NCBI GenBank assembly: GCA_031002005.1
Contig: CM061919.1
Span: 178,791,121-178,855,120, forward strand
Length of the DNA: 64,000 bases
Direction: 5' to 3'
Source: Vandiemenella viatica
Taxonomy: Eukaryota; Arthropoda; Insecta; Orthoptera; Morabidae
This document shows, piece after piece, positions 55,218-64,000 of this stretch. Each line of letters starts with the position of its first letter. The first letter of the stretch is position 1. The notes under the pieces were generated by a model. It was not told the DNA's origin and searched no databases. It saw only the letters and a list, made by a program, of their open reading frames with translations. Made by a program: the position numbers and the translations under genes.

Positions 55218-58200
55218 CCTTTGCTGCTTATTTTAAGGTTTCGGTAGAATTCCTCTAATAGACCGTTTTATATTACGTAGAAAAGGACAGGAATTGATAA
55301 CCTAGTGTTTATTTTTTTTAGTTTTACAAAATGCTCCCACGTTTCTACTAAGTTTTTTTTTTATAATAAATAAAAAAGCTAAATACTTTTCTTTACCATT
55401 TTTACACCACGATTTGGAAAGTCCTACACGATTCTGTGAAATTGGGTATAGCAACTATAAAATTTCTGACCCTTTATTGTGATGAGCGAATGGGGATTTT
55501 CCCGGCTTGTCAATACAATGCAGCCTTCACCAAAAAATTGATGAACGCACATTATACCAATTAAATTTTAAATTAGGGAAGAATAAGTGCAGAAAACCAA
55601 GTTTAATATCATCACTAACTGGAACAATAACGCCAGCACAATACTGAAAGTGCAAAACATGCCGTACTCAACATGGATCCTGGAAACAATTGAACTTGCT
55701 CTAATATCATAGAGATGGTATTAATCGTTGTTGTTTTAGGCGAAACAGTAATAAAATAATTCGGTTGCACAATTATTTGGTCCTTGTTTTGAAGAGTAAA
55801 AAATGTTTCCACCTGAGAAGCAAAATTTTATTTATTAATTTGTATACTCAATCTAACATTAGTATCTTGAGATCACAAGAGTGATTTTATTTATCTTTTT
55901 CTTCATATAAAATCTGAATCGAGAAAATAATAATGAAATTTTTCATATCGTTTGATCGAAATACTTATTCAAAGTAGGATAAATTAAATAATATGAAGTA
56001 GAGCTTACATGCATCAATCAAGAATGTTCCATCTAACAATAAATTTGTGTCAACAATTCAGAAGAAATAGATTCTACCGGATTACTGAATTTACTGCGGC
56101 GAACGTAATCCTGGGACATCAAGATTAAAAAAAACACGTCGATTCTGTGACTTGCATTTACTCTAAACTAAGGTCACACCAAATTAAATTTGTCATTTTA
56201 ATATATAGAGCACAATCTTTAACATGGTTTAGTTTTGAGTTGCCCCATATGTATGATATCATATGGCAGGAGGGTCATACTTTCTGCGTATAAGGAAGAA
56301 CAGACAATAGCTGTTGTGAATATGCAATGTTGAACTAAGTGTTTTAACGCATTACAAATTTTCTGGTTCCTGTATTGGTTTAGAGTAGACTGTTTAAGAT
56401 ATATTTCTACTTGTCCATTAGTTGGTAGGTCTATCTTTGCTGAGAGCAAAGTTTGCCAGCAATATCTTATCCTGATGTACAATAGTAAGTTACGTATTTA
56501 CTGACCCAATTACTGCTTTTCCAAACAGTAGCATTTGGAATTTATGCTACAGTTTAAGGCCGTCTATCATAAAACTTTCCCTCAGTAAATCGATTGATCT
56601 CCACAGAAGAAGATTAAATGCTTGTCTCAGGAAGGGTATTACAGCAAATTTATTGTTTCATACCGCTGATAGCTACTCGAACTTACAGATCATGATGGGT
56701 TTAACTGTGGCAGTTAATTATATATGAAATGGATTTTCGAGATTCGTTTTAATTTTGAAGTTATGCTGAAAAAAAGTCGAAAGGTGAACTTTGTTTAATA
56801 TTATTCCTTTTAAAGTCCTTAGCTCTAATTGAGATATTTAGTACGAGATTTCTTTTCCAAGAATTGAGAAGAATAGGCGCTACAGTAAATTGCTCTTGAA
56901 ACAGTTTAACTGGAGCTAAACAGAATGAAACATGTGAGAGGTACTTGACGTTGTTTTATTTCAGCACGGAGACTTGCTCAAAGCAAATATTAGCTCACAG
57001 GGTTGAGAACTACGTAGAAGATCAAATGTCTGGATTCCCTCCGTCCGACAGTTATTACGGATTATTTGCATTTATTTGGAATTCTTAATAGCTACAATGG
57101 CGACTAATATTCATCTGCTAAACGTACCTCAATCAATTTGACCAGAACCATGCACTCTTTGGGGTAACGCAGTTTCCAATTTCAATATGTAACGAGCGAA
57201 TACGTATTCAGCTATTGTGCTTCGCCTGTTTACGTTGAATCACTTACCGCAAACTGGAAAAAAAATGAGTAATACCATTGGTAAACACGAAAATAAAGTT
57301 ATAGAGGGTTCTTTTTTATTTTGCAATGCTTGTAATTCTGACGAGTAAACATATTTCTAACTGGATGTTGTGAACCATTTTTCTCAATGGTAGATGGTAA
57401 ATTATAAATATACTAGTTTAAAAAGTTTAAAAGGCTGTTACAAATGACGAGCATCACTTATTGTGGTAGTTGGAGTTTGTTAAGTTTTTTTTAAAAAAAA
57501 AAACGATAACAACTAATTATTATCTTATTTTTTATTGTTTTTCGTGATGTTAGTAAACTTTGTCTGATTAAATTCTCAGAGTATTAGATTAGGATGCACG
57601 TGATTTTATATGATGGAAATTTCTATTGTTATGAAAAAGTGTCTGAGTAATGTATAACTTAAAAAATGAATAACTGTTATTTACGTGATTCAAGTATTTC
57701 GTAGTTATATACGTTCCGCTTAAACTTCCTCTGACTTTTTACGGAAAATATACAAAAGCTGCTTTTCTCCTAACGTGAATTTCTGCAGCCAACCCTCGTA
57801 AACAACAAAAAACAAGATTTAAATTTAAACGAACGTCGCAATGTAATTTTTTTTTAATCTCTGCCTTGAATTATAGTTTTTTATCTCTTCCTTTTATATT
57901 TCTGTGCAGTTACTGCCACCGCAGGCAATTGCCTTTTAACTGGCAACAGACTTACATGGCCTTATAACAATATAAGTTCAAAAATATCTAATACAGTTCC
58001 ATATTTGAAATTTCATGATCGCCAAGCCGTGCTGTGGTAAAGGTCAGTGTAACTGGAATCATCTGACTCGCCGATGATTGCTGAGCTATGGAATTCACGT
58101 CCAGTCTTCAGGCGTATTTTATTAAAGACGATATTAAATGGCGACTGCCAATGTTCGTTGCGGTTTATAGTGTGTTTATAATTTAAACATATTTCTCTTA

Positions 58201-58642
58201 AGCATACCTGTAGATTATCCCAATTGGAGGAATAATTTTCCAGTTGATAACCACATAAAATTCGTAGTAGAAGTTTTTGTAATTAAATAAACCGTTTCAA
58301 GGAAATATTGGTTTTACTGACAATTGATAGTTACTTCTGAATGATATAAATGGTAGGGTGTCGAATTCCTGTACATAACATTTGATTTCTATTATTTCAC
58401 GAAAACAATCCATGCCATTGTATACATTGTCCTATCAGTTCACAATTTCTTTCATCCTTTCAATGATCACACTCAGTTATGTACAACCAACAGAAAACAG
58501 AAATTAAAAAATATTAACAATACTGATAAAAATACAGTGACAGTTTATATAGAAATGTTCAAAATTATTACATATTTTTAAGGAAATATTTACACAAACA
58601 GATTCTCTCTTTCACCTTTTGAAAGAGTTTTTATAAGTTAAC
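55215..58642. other. Unannotated AT-rich stretch
   Basis: 3.4 kb with no repeat, gene or structured element that I can name; open frames are short. Confidence 0.35.
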
Positions 58643-59411
58643 TAGCTGATACCCGCGACTTCGTACGCGTGGATTAAGAATTTATTTGCCAGAACTGAGT
58701 ATAGAAAGTTGTTGGTAGCGAAGGATTGGTCCCAAACAACACCGAGTCAGCATATGACCGGATAGTCATCACTATATCATTCTACCATCGAACCTGTCGT
58801 TTGAAGAGAATCAATTTCCAACATATTTGAAAACAGAAAAGCAAACGAAGGTGAGGGGATATGGGGGAGGGCGATGTTAACTAACGACAGCTTTATTTCA
58901 GTTTGGTCTTTTCTTCTTTCTTCAGCATGAGCATCCGATTCTTGGATTCAAATAACTTTAGCTGCTCGTGCTCTGCTAGAGCTACAACTTAGGCTAGTTT
59001 ACGCCCGCAAGGGATGTCAAAAAAGAAGGAAAAAAAACTGGTGCCAGAAACATTTAAGCAAACACAAAGTAATAGGACAGAGAAAATCGACATCTATACT
59101 AAATAATAAGTTTTTTTTCTCTAATCGAAATTTACTAACAAATTATACACTAAAATAATGCGCGAGAAGCATAGCTTGAGCAAGCGACTTAACATTACAG
59201 ACTAACACACACATCCGTCTCTCTGTCACCATTGGATAAGTTCTCAAAATTTCGTGACTACAACTGATAATCTTACCGAAAGAAAAAAAAATGTCCTATG
59301 CCCTCTCTACAGATTTTCTTGTCAAATTCCGTCAATATTGGTATAGGCATTTAGTCGTAAAAACGTAACAAAAGACAGAGACTTACTTCCGCATTTATAG
59401 TATTATTACTG
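58643..59411 (+). mobile_element. Arthropod-type retroposon with ACTAG head and GCATTTATA-type tail
   Basis: Starts ACTAGCTGATACCCGCGACT and ends AGAGACTTACTTCCGCATTT then ATAGTATTATTACTG. From memory, this head and tail pair bounds a widespread arthropod retroposon group (ACTAGCTG-CCCG-GACTTCGT at one end, GCATTTATAATATTAGTA at the other). No ORF is seen inside. Confidence 0.55.
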
Positions 59412-59617
59412 CAGATCACACACACACTGACTGCGGATCACCCCTGAGGGATCAATATAACGTAAAAAAGTGTACATATACAGCATTGCAAGACTGCCTA
59501 CGATTTGCCTCGTATTGCATCCCTAACTTTGTGATATCTACAGTTTAACATTCAATCCGAATAAACGACGGCCGAGGTGTGACTCTTACGATTAAAAACA
59601 ATTTTTAAAAATCTTAG

Positions 59618-59685
59618 CCTCCACCGAGACTTGAACCGGAGACCACGACCCAAACATTAGTAAGCAAGCTCTTTAACCACTTTTT
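59618..59685 (-). mobile_element. tRNA-like SINE head
   Basis: The minus strand carries AGTGGTTAAAGAGCTTGCTT and CTCCGGTTCAAGTCTCGGTG (B-box-like). A T-rich run at about 59681-59696 lies on its upstream side. Confidence 0.45.
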
Positions 59686-59799
59686 TTTTTTTTTTTAAAT
59701 ATGGCTTTCATTTTTTTTCCATCTTAGCCATCTGTAAGTTTATCGTTGTTTTTTCGAATTTTTTCTGTACTATATTATCGTTTTCTCATTGCGGACAAC

Positions 59800-59935
59800 A
59801 CAGGACGGACGCAACACCCATGCCCTCGGCCGGATTCGAACCGGCGACCCTGGCAAAGCGAGGCAAGCTCGCTAGCCGCTACGCTACCAGGGCCGGCAGA
59901 CCGCTGAGCTACCTGACCGCGACACAGAAAAACAG
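59800..59935 (-). mobile_element. tRNA-derived SINE with well-kept B box
   Basis: On the minus strand, GTCAGGTAGCTCAGCGGTCT is followed by GGTAGCGTAGCGGCTAGCG and GCCGGTTCGAATCCGGC, a perfect T-arm stem. The first GCCCT can pair with AGGGC after the T arm, like an acceptor stem, but the anticodon arm is irregular. It is a SINE head or tRNA pseudogene, not a canonical tRNA. GGTGTTGCGTCCGTCCTG follows as SINE body. Confidence 0.6.
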
Positions 59936-59979
59936 TAGAGAGACCTCCATATCCAACGCGTCTGTCTATCGCCGTTCAG

Positions 59980-60215
59980 TAATATTTCGAAATTATGAGA
60001 CAACATGTATTATTTATACAGATAATTTTTCAACCAAATTTATACAGTATTTTCCCCCTTGTTTCTAAGGATAAGTGTGGAAAGTTTTATCGAGATCGGA
60101 TGAAAATGGATTTGTATGAAGAACAAACAAACAAGCCAACAAACAAACAAACTAACATACATACATACATCTTTAAATATATGTATTACAAAAAATGTGG
60201 GTTAATACAAATATA
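59980..60215 (+). mobile_element. Retroposon 3' end with (ACAA)n/(CATA)n tail
   Basis: GTTTTATCGAGATCGGATGA, then AACAAACAAACAAGCC and CATACATACATAC, is the typical 3' end of an arthropod LINE/SINE group. The body upstream is not identified. Confidence 0.5.
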
Positions 60216-60284
60216 GTCTGTACTATACTACACCGTTAATTTTAACACTAATGGTTCAATAATTATTGAACTAGCCACTGAGCT

Positions 60285-60500
60285 TTCAAAAGTTTCGCTG
60301 CTCCGGTCCCGGGTTCGAATCCCGGCACGCGTAGGAATTTTAAGAGTTGTGTTTGGTCATATGAGCTCTGCCAGGACGCTCCGTGGTTCGGATTCCACGT
60401 CCCAGAGGAAAGTAACAGGCCATCCTACCTCTGACAAAATGGCTTAGTATGCCTCCTTCGGGAGGATCCAACCAACCTTCGGGTTGTGGACTAAGTTAAG
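60285..60500 (+). mobile_element. SINE-B, near full length
   Basis: B box GGGTTCGAATCCCGG (60311-60325), GCCAGGACGCTCCGTGGTTC, TGCCTCCTTCGGGAGGATCC, and GGTTGTGGACTAAGTTAAG at the end. The same blocks occur in minus-strand copies at 48470 and 48771. Confidence 0.7.
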
Positions 60501-60596
60501 TTTAATAGCTCAATAACGTGAAATCGAAATTGTAAATGTCCACATTATTTAGATAAAATTTCTTTCCTGAACAAAATCATCGCGTCCATTATATCA

Positions 60597-60695
60597 TTTC
60601 TTTACATGTTTTTTTGTGCTTGAGAATTTGTGAATTAACTCCAATTTGGAGTTAATTTACAAATTCTCAAGCACAAATAAAAACATGCAAAGAAA
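60597..60695. repeat. Foldback palindrome with about 48-bp arms
   Basis: TTGTGCTTGAGAATTTGTGA and ATTAACTCCAA in the left arm are matched by TTGGAGTTAAT, then TTACAAATTCTCAAGCACAA, in the right arm. The centre at 60644-60646 has almost no loop. Arms differ at only a few positions. No coding capacity. Confidence 0.85.
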
Positions 60696-61769
60696 GTAAA
60701 TTTGTATGGTCTTGCGACCTGGTGATACAGTTTCGATTTGCAGCGCATTCCACTGGGCCTACCATTTAACCAAAAACTCGAACAACGAAACGTTATCGCT
60801 GATGTGATCAATACCGAAAGGAAATGATTTGATTCACGGTGAAAACAGGCTAAAGGTAACATAAAGCATAACATAATTTCTTGCATTACTTGGATAAATA
60901 CCTACAGTCATACGCAGTGTGCTTAGTAAGGTGATCAGGGTTCCATACTTCCAACTGAATAACTAGGTCAACATTTTTACATCTCAACAATTCTAATGCA
61001 CAGGTCCACTCTGCTTACTGACTCAACCGTACAAAGAAGAGATACATACCAACTCATTCTTCCCCCTCCCTCAAGTGTGTTAACACGCATAAATGAATCG
61101 CACTATATACATGGTACTCCCTGATAACATTAAGCTAGATGTTACCATTATTTACTACTTATGTATAATATTTATTTTTGATTAAGTCTACGATTCGTCA
61201 GAGGTATCTGTTTTAAATTGTATCTAAAATGTTTCTTTGATTTTATTTTCGGAGTCTCGTCAACTTTCTTCACTGAGAATCAATTTCTTAACCAAACAAT
61301 AATTAACATCTGAGGGCATCCCTGTAATAAAATCAGATGTCGGACCTAAACATAACTAGAACGCCAATCAGTTTTTATCATTTGAATATATCCTGATCAG
61401 CAAATTTCCCTTCTTAAAACACTCTTAATTTACAAATTGAGAACCCCACTAGCGAATGAAAAAATAAAGATGATTTTCGAATAAAAATTAAGATTCAGAT
61501 ATATCGCTGACGATCAAATGAAGACGATCCAGAAGACGGAAGGATAATTTACAACAAACCATCGAGTGACTAAATAAGTTGCATTTTAATATAACAAGAA
61601 AATGTCAACATATCAGATTGATATAGTGCACTTTGAAAAAAGTTGTCGGTATAAGATCAAAAACAGTTTTAAGTTACTTAATATTGGTGCCAGATTCCAT
61701 TTTAAATATATTAATAACAGAATGAGATAGATAAAAAAAAAAACAGCCAAATTTATTTAATTCTGAGAA
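60696..61769. other. Unannotated AT-rich stretch
   Basis: No feature seen; the 83-codon frame at 60635-60886 (-) partly overlaps the palindrome. Confidence 0.35.
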
Positions 61770-62065
61770 ACTATATGAAATACTTTCGCAGAAAATGAAT
61801 AAGGAAACTCAAATCAAATTGTATAAATTCACAGTCTTGCATACTGTGCTATAGCAACTGGGTGTGAACAGAAAAAAAGATATCAACAGAATTCAATCAG
61901 CAAAAAAGGATAAACGCGTGAAAATATAATAAGGAAAAAGGCGTCAAAAACAATCTCCATATCTCCTCTCTGAATAACAATCTTGAAGTATATCAAAATA
62001 AATGGTTCCATCCTGTGGAGATAATGGCCGATGACAGAATTTTTAAACAAATTATTCTGCTCAGA

Positions 62066-62120
<55 letters not shown>
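61770..62120 (+). pseudogene. LINE C-terminal fragment with 54-A tail
   Basis: The plus strand reads TQIKLYKFTVLHTVL, INRIQSAKKDKRVK and, in a later frame, HISSLNNNLEVYQNKWFHP then VEIMADDRIFKQIILL. In arthropod LINEs the same region reads KLYK-----LLYG, RIQSAEMRFLR, NI-SLN--I--Y---W--H-ERM-D-RIPK. Numerous stops and missing residues show it is dead. A pure A run at 62067-62120 follows, consistent with a poly(A)-tailed element. Confidence 0.7.
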
Positions 62121-62122
<2 letters not shown>

Positions 62123-62644
62123 TTTATAGGGAGAGTCAGAAGAGGAATACAGTGAAGTCTACCTGTCAGTGTGGCTGTAACCGTTGTAAGTGGATTAGCA
62201 GAGAGTGAGAGGCGTTGATTCAGATAGTGAAGCGCGGTCGTCGGCCATATTGATAACAGTTTTCTCTGAAAATTGCGCAGATATGTTTAGAGGGAAAAGT
62301 AACCCCACAAGCGATAAAACAACGATATCTCATTCCCAGACCAATGCAGGTGCGAAGTCCTTCCCTTGGAATAGAATGACGCTACTTGATGACTTTAAAT
62401 ATTATTGCCATAGAATCTTGCAGCACATAAATGGAAATTGTAGTAGGATAATTTAAGTAGACATATTAGAAAGTTCTAGAAGAGCACATACACGCAAAAC
62501 GAACAAAGAAAAAATTGGTCATGGAACACCAGTGTAAAAATGAAGCGGACATACACTACGACATGAAAGCGTACTTAAAATATTGACAAATTAATTGTGA
62601 AAAGAAATGCTGAGGAAGATCACGCTTGCAGTTTTGCTGGAAGA
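62121..62644. other. Unannotated stretch
   Basis: No feature seen; an 83-codon frame at 62205-62456 (+) is without motif. Confidence 0.35.
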
Positions 62645-62865
62645 GGAGTGGCTATGCGCTTTGTCGACGTCGATGATATAGGAGTTCGGACAGAATAGGG
62701 CGCAAAGAATGGGAATCAATTCAGCCATGGAATTTTGCAGAAAACCATCCCGACATTCACCTGGAGTAATTTCGGAAAACCATGAAAACCGAAATCTGGA
62801 TGGTCGGGCGAGGAATCGAACTCGAATACTCCCGAATGCAAGAACAGATTGCTTGCAATTTATAG
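62645..62865 (-). mobile_element. SINE-A copy
   Basis: Left part TGTCGACGTCGATGATATAG, body ATTCACCTGGAGTAATTTCG, and a head with B-box complement GGAATCGAACTCG (62812-62824). Confidence 0.6.
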
Positions 62866-63284
62866 AGCAATTACTTCAATACGCTGGATGTAATTTTTAT
62901 TAAAGAAAGAAGCGAAAGAATTAAAATATAATATAATGGAAAATTGACATAAATCAGTCCTCGAATCGAAGACTAATGATGACGACTACTAACAAATACA
63001 GTTTACTGAAAGTTCACGTTGACACGACTAAAAGATGTACTCTGGTGTTACTTTATATTCGCCTAATCAAAGAACTCAAATTGTACGGAATTTTTGAATG
63101 AATAATAATAAAATATGTAGCAATATTACGTAAGAGTAGTAAATTAATTTTGTTACTTGCTGTAAAAGACTATTAATAGAAACCCACGACTCTTCTGGAG
63201 GGGATTCAGTTTCCTGAATCTTCTTTTTAAGAACGTTCTGCCTCCTACCTATTCTTTGATTTTTAAAAGGCGTTATGCATCATT

Positions 63285-63475
63285 GATGTCGTCATTACAG
63301 AAGGGAAAGAACTAGGGACGATGAACGAGAAGGAATTCAGCAATGGCTTTTTTGAGCAACCATCTCGGTGATTTAGTAAAATCGCCGAAAACCAAGATTT
63401 GTGTATCCTGACGTGGATTTGAACTCACGTCCTTCCGAATGCCAGGACACAACGTTGCCTCTCGCCCACTATACT
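63285..63475 (-). mobile_element. SINE-A copy
   Basis: GATGTCGTCATTACAGAAGG, then AATTCAGCAATGGC and head complement GGATTTGAACTCACGTCC (63415-63432). The tail run is lost. Confidence 0.6.
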
Positions 63476-63714
63476 TTGTCTACTCTTTCTATTCAAGGAA
63501 ACGCAATCCCGTTATAGACATGTTCTATACGCTCAAAAATTAGTACCTATAATGCAGATCTCCGATTTTCTTAAAATCAAACAGCCTTTAAACATCTTGA
63601 ATGTGAATGCCAGAATTATATGACGAAACATGATGATCTGCATGTTTTATTTAGGGATACTTAAAAATAACCGCACAGTCCGACTTGATATTTTTCACTT
63701 AAGTAGTCTACAGA

Positions 63715-63925
63715 TCGAACTTTGTGGGTGAGCAGTAATGCTCTGGCCTTGCATTTAAGAAACCACAACTTCGAAACCTCTTCCGGCCATACAGTTTTCA
63801 GTATTCCATGGTTTCACAAAATCAAACCAAGGGAAATACAGGGAAGGATCCTTCTAAATATCGTAATTGAATTCCTTCCCTACCTCTAAAACCCTCACCG
63901 TCGACGGAAGCAAATAAAAAAATGG
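63715..63925 (+). mobile_element. SINE-A copy
   Basis: Head GTGGGTGAGCAGTAATGCTC, a degenerate B box (ACTTCGAAACCTC), body TTCCATGGTTTCACAAAATC, and end CACCGTCGACGGAAGC followed by AAATAAAAAAA. Confidence 0.6.
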
Positions 63926-64000
63926 ACATGATTTAAAATCTCTAATCGTTTCCGGATCATCCATATTAAATGTAACGTAACTTTATAACTATTCAGATGA

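Noticed and set aside
59820..59900. tRNA gene on the minus strand
   Set aside because: The T arm is perfect and an acceptor-like pairing exists, but the D and anticodon arms are irregular and SINE-like sequence follows; called a SINE head.

Overview
The window looks like intergenic or deep intronic DNA from a large, AT-rich, repeat-rich insect nuclear genome. Three things point that way: the families of decayed transposable elements, a nuclear copy of mitochondrial cox3 that reads sensibly only with UGA=Trp and AUA=Met, and several tRNA-derived SINE families. The SINE style recalls polyneopteran insects (grasshoppers, stick insects, cockroaches), but that placement is from memory and weak. 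I found no intact host protein gene, rRNA gene or canonical tRNA gene. Almost every recognisable coding signal is a transposable-element remnant.

Layout. 0-6.5 kb: a non-autonomous DNA element (126-912), a Penelope-like element (2049-3369) whose GIY-YIG endonuclease remnant lies between about 218-bp inverted repeats carrying hammerhead-like cores, SINEs, a MITE (4428-4704), a LINE 3' end and a DDE-transposase tail. 9.7-17.2 kb: a complete Gypsy-type LTR retrotransposon unit (9684-17194, ACAG target duplication, LTRs of 1474 and 1477 bp differing at about a dozen positions). It keeps gag, protease and the integrase C-terminus but has lost reverse transcriptase, RNase H and the integrase core. 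21-26.2 kb: a 5'-truncated LINE followed at once by an array of about 19 monomers of about 167 bp with higher-order structure. 28-42.5 kb: LINE fragments of two styles, a BED-finger remnant, a palindromic and tandem repeat cluster (34.6-35.0 kb), a mariner tail, and a LINE interrupted by a 289-bp hammerhead-bearing element with a 13-bp target duplication (41478-41766). 44.8-45.7 kb: a second, shorter copy of the 167-bp array with the same 3' order and flank. 48-55 kb: a TTAA-flanked MITE, a second SINE family, a Tc1 remnant, an inverted LINE duplication, the cox3 NUMT (54649-54941) and an adjoining SINE. 58.6-64 kb: arthropod-wide retroposon ends, SINEs, a foldback palindrome and a LINE tail with 54 A.

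Four CpG-richer, apparently unique blocks (7430-7870, 20545-20770, 42640-43085, 52830-53560) stand out from the AT-rich background. They are the best candidates for host regulatory or unannotated transcribed sequence.

The elements do not act as one system. Autonomous LINEs, LTR elements and Penelope relatives are represented mainly by non-autonomous or truncated derivatives (SINEs, MITEs, a pol-deleted LTR element, small hammerhead-bearing elements) that would depend on enzymes encoded elsewhere in the genome.
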